Below are positions 43,248-54,204 of a stretch of 64,000 nt of DNA, piece by piece. The notes under the pieces were generated by a model that was given only the letters and a program-made list of their open reading frames with translations, was not told where the DNA came from and did no database searches. Numbering within the stretch: the stretch's first letter is position 1; every line of letters starts with the position of its first letter. The stretch covers positions 10,611,741 to 10,675,740 of the forward strand of contig OX459110.1 in assembly GCA_949775045.1 (NCBI GenBank), read 5' to 3'. Source of the stretch: Metridium senile. Its lineage: Eukaryota; Cnidaria; Anthozoa; Actiniaria; Metridiidae. Made by a program: the position numbers and the translations under genes.

Positions 43248-43472
43248 TTAGGGGCATTCACGCCGACCTTTCGTAATAATAATGGAAAATTATAGCACTA
43301 TTGTATTAGAGCTAGACAACCTTTTTTGAATTTTATGTGTTCTAAAATCATTTTTTAAGCATTGAAATATTCCAAGGTTCTTATTCGGGCGAGATTCATC
43401 GATCTTTTATCGAAAACAATAACATTATTATTTACACTTGGTGGGGCTCCTGTGTAATACGGGCGGTGAAGC

Positions 43473-45015
43473 ATGATGGGTAGTTGGCTTGGCGTTCGTT
43501 ACCACACGTGCTGTAAAAAGTCGACACTTCGTACTGTTGGCAAAAACACGGCTAAAAAGGTATTTTTAGGGTAAGTGCTTCATCTTTTCTTCTCTTATAA
43601 GTACATTTAAGTTGTTATTAAGATAGTTATCGCTTAAAATTAGATATTTAGCCCAAACTTTGTTCTAACAGATCGTGTTTGTGAAGCTTACATGACATAA
43701 GTAGGTCGTTCGTATTCGATTGTTCAAGAATCTGAACTGTCTTTGAAAATATTGTCTTAGTTTCATATTGATATGGATGTTCTTACTTCATAAAACACAT
43801 TTGAAGTTCTTATAAGTCTATGCTAAGTATTTTTCTCGAATAAAATCGAATAGCAGAGGCGCTTTTCATATGTTTACTTTAGCTAACGTTCGTTCAAATT
43901 ATCTTTGCGCGCCAAAATTCAAAATCTATATCTACACTATTGAAGCCATATTAAATTTGTTGTTAATGAAGACTACTACAACGTTTATAGAACGTGTATC
44001 TGGTGATCTTTTCAGAACTTCTCACTGTAAAATTCCGTGCTATTTTTTGATAATAAGAAAAATAACGTTTTGTCATGAGCAAATCAGTAGCTATTTTACT
44101 TAGGGCAACAAAATTTTCAGACTATTTGGCAGCATACAAACTAATGCAGACTATAAAAGCTATCATAAATCTCCTTTTATTAAGCAAGTTATATGCTATT
44201 TTTTGGTATTGTTTTGCACTTAATTTTAGTTTGGTAAATGATGCATCATGAAGTGGGGCTAGTGCCATCTACATATTTAAAGTGACATAAATGGGGGCTT
44301 GTGGTAATAGATGCTTCATTTGTAAATGAAGTGGGGCTGGTACCACTGGCATGTTTATTGTCATCTTAAATGGGGGTTTATGGTAATGCTAGATACTTCA
44401 CTGGTGTTTGCAAATTTTAAGCTTAAAGAATGTTACATTTGAATTATCAGAGGACCTTATAGCTGCAAAAGATTAAAATATGTGGCTTGCCATTGTAGAA
44501 AACTGTTCTTCACAATGATAGTAAGGCTGACAATATTGTGTTGTTAAAATTAGGTGATAAAGTCTTACCTAAGATCAATGATTTCAACAATCCATTTCAC
44601 ATGAATGAATGTAAAATGTAGACATCACTCAATAGAAGAACAAAAGAAGTATAAGATTCTGCATAAACATGTACATAGTAGCACTTGAAGTTTATACAGG
44701 TTTATACACATTTAAAGTGATGTTTACTCCTTAGGCTTTATTTATTATTAGGTAGTGGAGATAGTTTTCTATTGTTTAATCAGCACTATTTAGTACTAAT
44801 AAGTAGTACTTGTTTCACAGGTATAATGTTTGTACTCTATTAGTCACACTCTAAATTTCATTTCATGTTTTTTTTAGACTGATGAAAGTATGACTGATGC
44901 CTTCAAGAACACTGTAACCCCGTCTTTTCTTATGGGAAATGACAACTTTTTCACACTGGATGTGATAAATGTTGATATAGATTTGATCCAGATAGTTTTT
45001 ATAAGTATTTCATAA
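43473..45015 (+). CDS. possible two-exon gene within the 9.4-kb element, unrecognised
   Basis: Candidate exon 1 (43473-43559): 29 codons beginning MMGSWLGVRYHTCC, ending AAAAAG before GTATTT. Candidate exon 2 (44878-45015) follows a TTTTTTTTTAG acceptor: TDESMTDAFKNTV, then DNFFTLDVINVDIDLIQ, stop TAA. The two join in phase 0 to 74 aa. Just upstream, GCATGATGGGTAGTT resembles a ZNF143-type promoter motif. A stronger donor (GGGTAAGTG, about 43570) does not keep frame with exon 2. No family recognised; may be host, transposon-borne or spurious. Confidence 0.2.
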
Positions 45016-45295
45016 TCATTATAATTATTAGTTATAAGGTTTCATATTATATTATTTAATCAAAATTGTTTCAGTTCTCACTCATTGGTAATGTTAAAAG
45101 TGAGTACATTTTAGGATTTTAAATGGAAACAGGTGAACATAGTAAAAAACACTACAGCGCCGGATTAGATGTTATTGCAAAGTATTATAAATCATTTTAT
45201 AGTACCGTAACAATAGTTTTTGTCTGTGTAATTTGTTTTTAGGAAATATTTATGTATAAATAACAAAAGCTTGATTTTTTAACTTTAAAATGAGC

Positions 45296-45418
45296 TTATC
45301 GTCGGTGTAATATAATTTATGCTCACCAGTGGGGTCACAATAGCAAAAAAAAAAAAACTAGTATTATATTATCTTTTGCTATTGTGACCTCACTGGTGAT
45401 TTTTAAACCGACGATCAG
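45296..45418. mobile_element. foldback element with CACCAGTGGGGTCACAATAG arms
   Basis: The left arm CACCAGTGGGGTCACAATAG pairs with CTATTGTGACCTCACTGGTG. Outer ATCGTCGG pairs with CCGACGAT. It is bounded by similar GCTTAT/CAGCCTTAAAATG sequence. Confidence 0.65.
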
Positions 45419-45831
45419 CCTTAAAATGGCCGTATGGTGTTTGAGCAAATTGATCTAAAAAAACTTTATATGTGTTGTCAACTGCTTATTGTCAATTAGT
45501 ACACATGTTTCTCTAAAACTGTGTCAGGCGTTTTCAATATTTTACTCAGTTAAGATAATGAAGATAATGATTTGATTATTTTTGTGAAATTTGAAACTTA
45601 TTGCTGTAGATCAAAGACTACCTGTTATGCTGTTATTCAACAAATCCTGCCATGGATTTAAAGACACATGTCTACTTATTGAAATTAAGCAGAAAATTTG
45701 ACAATACAATTATTTTTTTTAGATCAATTTGCTCAAACACATACCGACTGTCATTTTGAGTTTAGAAAATCAAAACTCTTTATACATATATTAAATATTT
45801 CTTTAAAACAGTGATAAAAAGGTAGATTTTA

Positions 45832-46010
45832 CACTGTAAAACAATAGGGAAGGTAACTTACGGACGTTTCAGGTGCTAGTACTTTGTGGGAGTAAAAGGG
45901 AAAATAGAAGTGTTAAGGTGGGTAAGTTACTTTTTTACGGTGTAAAATTTACCTTTTTATCACAACTGTTTCGACGCAGCTCACACTAGCTTACTGCTAG
46001 TTATAATATT
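45832..46010. mobile_element. variant of the hammerhead-like repeat
   Basis: TACACTGTAAAACAATAGGG, ACTTACGGACGTTTCAGGTG, then GTTACTTTTTTACGGTGTAA and GACGCAGCTCACACTAGCTT. Same layout as the 35.4-kb copies but clearly diverged. Confidence 0.45.
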
Positions 46011-46231
46011 TATTTTTAAAAAAAACAAAGTATTCAGACATATTCTATGGTTATTACGCTTTAAAATGATTTATAATTCTTTGAAATAATTTCTTATCAA
46101 GCTCTCATATGATTTTTTACTGAGGCACTCCGCAAGACTGCAACTGTATACTGTAACTTTGAGGTCAGCTGAATGGTCAGCTATTTTATAGGCTTTTTGA
46201 GAGCAATTATATGTTGTTTATGTAATATATA

Positions 46232-46320
46232 CAATATGAGCGGCCGATCTGTATCCGATATACAACGGCGAGTCGAAGACGAGCCGTTGTATATCGGATA
46301 CAGATCGGACGCGAATATTG
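46232..46320. mobile_element. 89-bp near-perfect hairpin
   Basis: The left arm GGCCGATCTGTATCCGATAT pairs with ATATCGGATACAGATCGGAC, and ACAACGGC with GCCGTTGT; ends CAATAT/AATATTG. A compact foldback MITE. Confidence 0.75.
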
Positions 46321-46436
46321 TATAGAACTTATGAAAGTCCAACATTAGTTCTTTCATATTTTACTAAAATTGTCAAGATAAATGTAAATCTGGCCGAGAA
46401 AATTCAAGTTGAAACTTATGCAAATCAGGACGAAAT

Positions 46437-49400
46437 CATTCTCGTACCCAGGCTAACTCGGTCGTTCATCTCTCCCGTCATTACCTCTGGTAACAACGGA
46501 TTTGAGACCCTCTCAGCCCGATGCTGATTGGCCAGTAAAATCGCGCATGCGCGAGTTTCGACGTACATTGACCCTAGGGTTCTCGTTCGTGATTGGTGGA
46601 ATTTCTACGATGCTCGGAGCTTTTTGAAATGTGTTTTCTGCGCATAAAGTAAAGTACCCAAAGCTGACTCATTTTGTAACGGGCTCAGGAAGAATTCAAA
46701 ATGGCGGGTAAACGGAGTAGATATGAAAACATCCAAAAAACGTTAGGAAATTGTGTTCTTACTCCACCTTGAACTGCTATAACTTATTTTATGCATATTT
46801 AGGACTATGAGGAATGTATGAAGGTATGTTTTGGTTTTCGTGAAGCGCATTTTGAGACGATTACAGGCATTGTTTGTTATCGATAAATTCAGTACCGGAA
46901 TTGAATTGCTGTATTAAAGCTTTCTTCTCGAATTCTGTACTTCTTTCCTGCTGTTGAGGCAAGTAAAACTTTACTGACGTTGAAATTTTAATGAAGTGTA
47001 TCTGATCTGTTGTTTGAAGCAAGGAATCTCAATATATTATTGAAACTAAGGTTTATAACTTATTGTAAATCATTCCCACATTTATATCATGAATATATGA
47101 TTGTAAAACATTCATATAGCCTTATCAGTAATAAAAATGATTTCAATGCATTCTGTAGTGGATATTATGATCTTTTACACTGTAATTTTAACTCTATTAT
47201 AAAGCTATTATATTTGCCTTGGCTTTTCAAAATAATGTAATTATTATTAAATGTGAGGTGTTTATAATTTCACAGGCTATAATGTACATGATGAACAAGG
47301 GGTCAATTAGTATTTTTGTATTGGTGTGTTAGATTTTAAAAAGAAAAATTTAGCCAATTTACTGATATAAAATTACAATTCCAAATGCTATTATTGCAAC
47401 CAGTGAACAGTCACTTCATATTTATAGTAGATACATGTAGTACTTATTTATATATTTTGTCATTGATATATTGATTTATATTATTCTTGATATAAACAGA
47501 GTTAACTCTATTAACTCTGATATAAAACATAACTATGCAGAAACACCATTTTAGATATGCCAACATGTTGTGATAATAATAACAATGGCAATCAGATAAC
47601 TACTAATAGTTGAAGTGGTCTTATTTCAGTTGTAATATCATTGTAAATGTGTATACCAGTAGTTTCCTTTTTTGGTACAAATCTTTATATATAGGTTTAT
47701 ATTCTTTTTGTTCTATACTCAATAGAGTGCAAATAGTATATTCATGAAATACAAATTACTAAATACTAATAAATACTGCCAGAAGTTCCATAAAATATTC
47801 AAATATCTCACAGACATACTATATGCACTTAACTTTATATTTCACAGTCAAAATATCTTTTTAGGTAAGCATATCACATCAGAATATACATGAAATGGAG
47901 CTCTAATGGAGTTTTCAAATAAAATAATAGGATGAAAGGAACGCAGTAAAAGTCTATTCGACGTCTCATTTCCATTCCTCATTTCATGTGTATTTAACTA
48001 AACTATTATCACAAACCCACAGCATCTTTCTAATTAGCAGTACTGTTGATATATTTGCTGTGTTGAATAAAATTATTGCACTCTAGTGATGATATCAATA
48101 AGGGTAAAATATTACATCATGTTCCATGACATCTTGTTTTTACAGTACAGTTACAAAGTTGGGTTTTAATCTGAACTGAATATTTGAGTTCTTAATTGCA
48201 CTGGCTTCATGCAGCCACAATAGAATGTGAAGTAATAGTTTGTATAATTTTAGTAGTACCAAACCAATAAGGAATGCGCATTTCAAAAAACAATAAGAAT
48301 ACCACAGGTGTTTTCCCTCTTCTTTTTACCTACTGATCAAGGTCTAAGTCTGAGAATTACAAACTTGACATTTAATTATAATCATAATAACAATAAAGCA
48401 CTTTATTTTAATAGGATAACTAGAATTACAGATGTTATTTTCATCTAGTCCCTAAATGATAATAATTAAATAGCATACATACATACATAACTATGCTGGT
48501 ACTTGGATAGGCAAAACTGATTAGATGGCAGATAATGAGATTGTTCAATTGCTTGAAATAACAATAAATATTTAGATTATATCATTGTTTTGCAAAAATA
48601 ACAATTTTAATTAAAAGGACATAACTAGGTACTACTAGCTGACAACAGGTTACAGTTGGGTATTCACACAAACACATAGTATTATATATGAGAGGAACAT
48701 AATGAAGATTGCAAATTTCTTTTATACTACTATCACAATCAACTGTCACAGTACAAACCTCATTAATTCTATACTTGACAATTGAACCCTATTTTATAGA
48801 CCATAAACTTAGACTTATTAATATATATATATTTTTAATTTATAGGGGAAGTTTATTAATAGGGACGAAAGTCCTGTAGCTTCTACCTGTCACAAAATTA
48901 GTTTTAGAAATTTTATCATTAACTTCTCGTTTCATTTTATTCATTTAGTGTACAAACATTATACCCATGAAACAAGTAGTAATAATTAGTACTAAGTAGT
49001 GCTAATTAAACAATTGAAAACAATAGAATTAGCATAAAATATCACTATTTAGTACTATTTATTTTTCACACTTTTAATGTTTGTACTCTATTGTGACAAA
49101 TAAATAAATAAAAAAAATAGAAAACAAAATTTAAGTTATTGACAATTGGTCTGATTGCAATAATTATCATGAATATTTCGATAAAATATGATTTTTATGA
49201 TGCAGAAATGATATTTTGAACAGTGTTTATATCCCTAAAATAGACTTAAATCATCTAAAACAGGTCAATATGAGAAAAGTGAGATGACAAATGAATTGCA
49301 GAATTGATTTTTGATATCTAACCAGAATAAAATTTACTTGATATACAACTGAAATAAGACCACTTCAACTATTGTAAGTGTAGTTAATATCTGATTGCCA

Positions 49401-50550
49401 TTGTTATTATTATCACAACATGTTGGCATATCTACAAATAGTGTTTCTGCATAGTTATGTTTTATATCAGAGTTAATAGAGTTAACTCTGTTTATATCAA
49501 GAATAATACAAATCAATATATCAATGACAAAATATATAAATAAGTACTACATGTATCTACTATAAATATGAAGTGACTGTTCACTGGTTGCAATAATAGC
49601 ATTTGGAATTGTAATTTTATATCAGTAAATTGGCTAAATTTTTCTTTTTAAAATCTAACACACCAATACAAAAATACTAATTGACCCCTTGTTCATCATG
49701 TACATTATAGCCTGTGAAATTATAAACACCTCACATTTAATAATAATTACATTATTTTGAAAAGCCAAGGCAAATATAATAGCTTTATAATAGAGTTAAA
49801 ATTACAGTGTAAAAGATCATAATATCCACTACAGAATGCATTGAAATCATTTTTATTACTGATAAGGCTATATGAATGTTTTACAATCATATATTCATGA
49901 TATAAATGTGGGAATGATTTACAATAAGTTATAAACCTTAGTTTCAATAATATATTGAGATTCCTTGCTTCAAACAACAGATCAGATACACTTCATTAAA
50001 ATTTCAACGTCAGTAAAGTTTTACTTGCCTCAACAGCAGGAAAGAAGTACAGAATTCGAGAAGAAAGCTTTAATACAGCAATTCAATTCCGGTACTGAAT
50101 TTATCGATAACAAACAATGCCTGTAATCGTCTCAAAATGCGCTTCACGAAAACCAAAACATACCTTCATACATTCCTCATAGTCCTAAATATGCATAAAA
50201 TAAGTTATAGCAGTTCAAGGTGGAGTAAGAACACAATTTCCTAACGTTTTTTGGATGTTTTCATATCTACTCCGTTTACCCGCCATTTTGAATTCTTCCT
50301 GAGCCCGTTACAAAATGAGTCAGCTTTGGGTACTTTACTTTATGCGCAGAAAACACATTTCAAAAAGCTCCGAGCATCGTAGAAATTCCACCAATCACGA
50401 ACGAGAACCCTAGGGTCAATGTACGTCGAAACTCGCGCATGCGCGATTTTACTGGCCAATCAGCATCGGGCTGAGAGGGTCTCAAATCCGTTGTTACCAG
50501 AGGTAATGACGGGAGAGATGAACGACCGAGTTAGCCTGGGTACGAGAATG
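46437..50550. mobile_element. 4.1-kb Mutator-like foldback element, 9-bp target duplication, arms of about 1.2 kb
   Basis: GGACGAAAT flanks both ends (46428-46436 and 50551-50559). Termini CATTCTCGTACCCAGGC and the complement ending GAGAATG. The arms run about 46437-47637 and 49340-50550 with near-identity: the same 76-codon ORF appears at 47010-47240 (+) and 49747-49977 (-). The arms contain a GCGCATGCGC palindrome (NRF1-type) and an ATG-led short frame starting MAGKRSRYENIQK. The 1.7-kb loop is AT-rich, with a smaller foldback element (48949-49096). Duplications of 8-10 bp and long arms are the hallmark of Mutator-like elements; no transposase remains. Confidence 0.8.
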
Positions 50551-51353
50551 GGACGAAATCTGTATGAGATTTACAGAACTCGTCACGGCATTGAGTTCTT
50601 TTGTAAAATTCTCATTAATTATTCATGAATTTTATAAATATCTATATTTGTCATTATATGATATCATAATTACATGGTTGATTGTATATGGTATTTCATG
50701 AGTCATTTTAATAAATGTTTTGGCAAACTTGACACTGCTTGTTATTGAATGTGATACACTTGGAAGGGTCAAACTGGTGTCAAACGTATCACTCCTTAAA
50801 GGGGTCAAATCGATCCATCAGATGAGTTGATAGTTTTGGAGGGTCAGAACGACTCTTTCTGGTGTCAAATATATTACTCTTGGAAGAGTCAAAACGACTC
50901 CTTTAGGTGTCAAAATTATTACCCTTAGAAGGGTCAGAACGACTCTTTAGGTTTCAAAATTATTACTCTTGGAAGGGTCAGAACGACTCCTATAGGTGTC
51001 GTTATTATTACTCTTAGAAGGGTCAGAACGACTTCTTTAGGTGTCGTTATTATTACTCTTAGAAGGGTCAGAACGACTCCTTTAGGTGTCAAAATTATTA
51101 CTCTTAGAAGGGTCAGAACGACTCCTTTAGGTGTCAAAATTATTACTCTTAGAAGGGTCAGAACGACTCCTTTGGGTGTCGTTATTATTACTCTTAGAAG
51201 GGTCAAAACGACTCCTCTGTGAAAGAGTCAAAACGACTCCTCAAGGAGTCGTCATAATGGAAGAGTCATTTTGACCCTTTAAAAGGGGTCATTTTGGGGT
51301 CAAAAAAACGACTCCTTTTGAGGGGTCAAAACGACTCCTTTGTTTTTACAGTG

Positions 51354-51842
51354 TATATCAACTGCATGCATATATCATTATCATTACATATTTTACATGG
51401 TATAAAGTGCACTATATATTACTGGTCCCATATATCAACTCCATATATCATTACATATTTCACATGGTATAAAGTGCACTATATATAACTGATCCCATAT
51501 ATCAACTCCATATATCATTATCATTACATATTTTACATTGTATAAAGTGCACTATATATAACTGGTCCCATATATCAACCCCATATATCATTATCATTAC
51601 ATATTTTACATGGTAAAGTGCACTATATATAACTGGTCCCATATATCAACTCCATATATCATTACATATTTCACATGGTAAAGTGCACTATATATAACTG
51701 ATCCCATATATCAACCCCATATATCATTATCATTCCATATTTCACATCTTAAAGTGCACTATATATAACTGGTCCCATATATCAACCCCATATATCATTA
51801 TCATTCCATATTTCACATCTTAAAGTGCACTATATATAAGTG
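51354..51842 (+). repeat. 75-bp tandem array, right half
   Basis: Six to seven units with the same core as 41640-41968 (TATATCAACTCCATATATCA, CACATGGTAAAGTGCACTAT). Related shorter units continue at about 52485-52615 (TCACATGGTAAAGTGTGC). Confidence 0.9.
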
Positions 51843-51870
51843 ACTCCTATTTCAACTAAAACGGTTATCG

Positions 51871-52023
51871 CAGGGGCGTAGCGTCCATTACGCAAATACG
51901 CACGTGCGTTCTTGAGACGGGAAATGTTCAAATGTTTTTAATCGTTTTCCATATATTTTTGTATTCAAAAGTCAAAAATCCATATCCGTGCGTACTTGTC
52001 AAAATGACCACGCTACGCCCCTG
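51871..52023. mobile_element. hAT-like MITE, 153 bp, CAGGGGCGTAGC ends
   Basis: CAGGGGCGTAGCGT at the left and ACGCTACGCCCCTG at the right; inner TACGCAAATACGCACGTGCG faces CCGTGCGTAC. CAGGGGCGTAGC is a recurrent hAT terminus in many animal genomes. Confidence 0.7.
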
Positions 52024-52212
52024 TGTCGTAATAATGGAAGCTACAGTCCACACTGAAGCTTGCAAAGGATGTCGGAGATATGGTTATTACACGTTTTTAA
52101 AGAAATATTTGTTTCATCATCTACCACTGCAACAGCTTTTTATGCTCATATACATCACAAACACGCACCAAAATATCATATAAATAAATCAAAATGGGAA
52201 CTAACGAGTATA

Positions 52213-52365
52213 CTAGTATAGGTTTGATATAAACGATAGGTAATATGATGAAATTTATAACACCGTACAAATCCTCCGACGAAGGGCTAAAGCTCGAAAC
52301 GTCAGTAAAGTTAAGTCAGCATTTTTTTTACGGTGTTACAAATTTCATTATATTACCTATAAATA
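52213..52365 (+). mobile_element. hammerhead-like dispersed repeat, best core copy
   Basis: GGTTTGATATAAACGATAGG, TCCGACGAAGGGCTAAAGC (52276), TCGAAACGTCAGTAAAGTTA, TTTTTTTTACGGTGTTACAA. The core is CCGACGA / GGGC-TAAA-GCTC / GAAAC / GTC. Confidence 0.6.
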
Positions 52366-52649
52366 AATCCATAACAAGACAAGAAATACCAACATCCTTT
52401 GCAGGCTTCTAAGTGTGGACTGTATTTTGATTGTGACAAGGATTTGCTGAAATTGCAGTCATATAAATCCCATATCATGATGATGATCATTACATTTTTC
52501 ACATCGGGTAAAGTGCATGTGTGCACTCTGCCGGTAAATCCCATATCATTAATTAACATTACATATTTCACATGGTAAAGTGTGCTTTGCCGGTAATTTG
52601 CATGGTAAAGTGCGCAGTAGTTAACGGTTTCCTTATCTAAAGACCACTA

Positions 52650-52817
52650 CAGTAAAACCCCTCATAAAAGAACAAGTGGATTAAGAACACTCTGGCTGAA
52701 ATTTGGTCAACAAACTTGACCATATATGTAACAATATATATAAGATATATAAGAACAAAATCAGCCTGAGTATGAGCTGAAAATCGATCGTGAGTTCTTT
52801 TATGCGGGTTTTTACTG
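52650..52817. mobile_element. pogo/Tigger-like MITE, 168 bp, TA duplication
   Basis: TA-CAGTAAAACCCCTCATAAAA at the left and TTTTATGCGGGTTTTTACTG-TA at the right, with GAAC/GTTC continuing. Related to 20087-20446. Confidence 0.8.
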
Positions 52818-52929
52818 TAGTAATGATTTTATTATAAGATCGATATTTATGTGGGCTGTCAAAGGTGCGTGCTACCGCCTTCGTTACCGCGTCTAATTGA
52901 CTACACAATACGCTTTTGAAGTTTAGAAT

Positions 52930-53290
52930 ATCAAAAATAACAACTGAGTGACAACGTGGGAAGCTTTTTCATCCGCTTGCAGTTCTGGGCTACCTGTAGC
53001 TATTTCAGTGGGAAGAGAAGAGACTGTACAATTCCTGTTTATTTCAAAGCAAACCCTCGCAATCACGCGTGCATCTGTTTGGAATTTCGGGTTACCTGTG
53101 CTTCTGGGGGAAGAGAAGCTAGACACAGAGCAATTACTGTTTTTTTTTTTAATTAGAGAAAACGACAACGCTAGTGGGAATTAAGCCAGCCCTCGCAATT
53201 GCGTGGGTTCACGTGCATCTGTTTGGAATTTCGTGCTACCTTGAATTTGCTTCGATTATGGGGGAAGAGAAGAGACTTAAAAATCCTGTT
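52930..53290 (+). repeat. degenerate tandem repeat, unit about 130 bp
   Basis: CCCTCGCAAT(C/T)ACGCG and GTGCATCTGTTTGGAATTTC recur at about 53055 and 53195; GGGAAGAGAAG and GCTACCTGT recur in each. The overlapping ORFs at 52923-53184 on both strands are repeat translations. Confidence 0.65.
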
Positions 53291-54204
53291 GATAACGAGT
53301 AAAGGACTGGGTACTAGTTCCCCTAATTAATGTAATTAAGTAATGACTAATTTAATCATAATTAAATAGAGCGCATCAAGATATGTAAGATTCCTGAGTT
53401 TGGTTGTATTCTGACCAAGATACAGTGTTCATAGAAATGCCTAAAAAATAGAAGGAAATGTAAGTTTGGAAGGACGCCTGTCCTTCCAATCCATACATTC
53501 CTTTGTAATTTTTGTAAGTTTTGAATGGCTGTAACTCACTCATTATCCAACCAAAAGCACCAAATCACAGGAATACGGATTCAAAGAAAACGTGAAGCTA
53601 GCTGTTTGTAATTGTGGGTTACCTGTGTATTTCTTTGTAAAGGGACAGGGAGCCCGGTGCAAAAATCTGTTTGCGGGAAAGATGCGGTCAAATTAAACAA
53701 CAAAATAGTTAACATGAATATTTAGTATAAAGTGATTTGGTATATATTTAGGTACATTATGCTTTATTTATTCACTTTTTTAGCCATTTCCGCTGGCTTA
53801 CTAGAACGCAGGCTCTACAGTTTTTCATTGTTCCTCTTGTATATTTTGCTTTTCGATACAAACTTATTGAATAAATAGAAATTAAACAGATAGAACAATA
53901 ACGATGATAACTCAAACTAAATTATTGCATTTTGGGGTGAGTGATACACGCAGGCCAACTGGTTACCATGGTAACCGCCACCGAGCCACCTTAAAATATT
54001 GGTGATTGTCGATTCGTGCGTGGCGTCGGGAGGTTCACGACCACAAAGCTAACTTACACTCAACAGCCTTGTTGCACTTTAGAAAATCATTTACGGTATT
54101 TTTACATGCCCTGCAAGCACAATTAGTTAGTCAACTAACTCAACTTGCTACTCTGAGCCTTAATTGGGTTAAGCTGGAGTTCTAGTGGAGTTCTAGCATT
54201 AAAA
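53291..54204. other. upstream region of the DEAF1 gene
   Basis: No gene seen. About 53990-54204 has the lower AT content expected of a promoter and 5' UTR. An in-frame TGA at 54154 precedes the start codon. GGAGTTCTAGTGGAGTTCTAG is a direct repeat just before the ATG. CAGGGAGCCCGG at 53647 matches the hairpin end at 5182. Confidence 0.4.

Larger units (their letters stand above)
41969..51353. mobile_element. 9.4-kb TIR transposon with TA duplication and CACTG ends, nested content
   Basis: The left end CACTGTAAAAACAAAGGAGT with CGTTTTGACCCCT is repeated inverted at the right end, where AGGGGTCAAAACG precedes ACTCCTTTGTTTTTACAGTG. TA flanks both ends (41967-41968, 51354-51355). Removing the element and one TA restores the host unit GGTCCCATATATCAACT exactly. 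The sub-terminal regions (41969-42260 and 50757-51353) are arrays of GAGTC..TGACC units in opposite orientation. CACTG ends suggest the CACTA/Mirage/Chapaev group, but no transposase is seen. Inside are a TTA-flanked element (42432-43247), a possible two-exon gene, several hairpins and a Mutator-like foldback element (46437-50550). Confidence 0.85.
51843..52440. mobile_element. remnant of a TA/CACC MITE with two inserted elements
   Basis: Degraded ends CCTATTTCAACTAAAACGG and TGTGACAAGGATTTGCTGAA with ACAGTCCACACTGAAGC and GCAGGCTTCTAAGTGTGGAC. Inserted are a hAT-type element at 51871-52023 (CAGGGGCGTAGCGTCC to ACGCTACGCCCCTG) and a hammerhead-like repeat at about 52213-52365. Confidence 0.6.

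Noticed and set aside
47010..49977. Two copies of a 76-codon ORF taken as a conserved gene pair
   Set aside because: They are the two arms of one palindromic element; identity reflects the inverted repeat, and there is no recognised domain.
53640..53660. Active hammerhead or riboswitch-like structure near CAGGGAGCCCGG
   Set aside because: Only a short dispersed hairpin end; no catalytic core.
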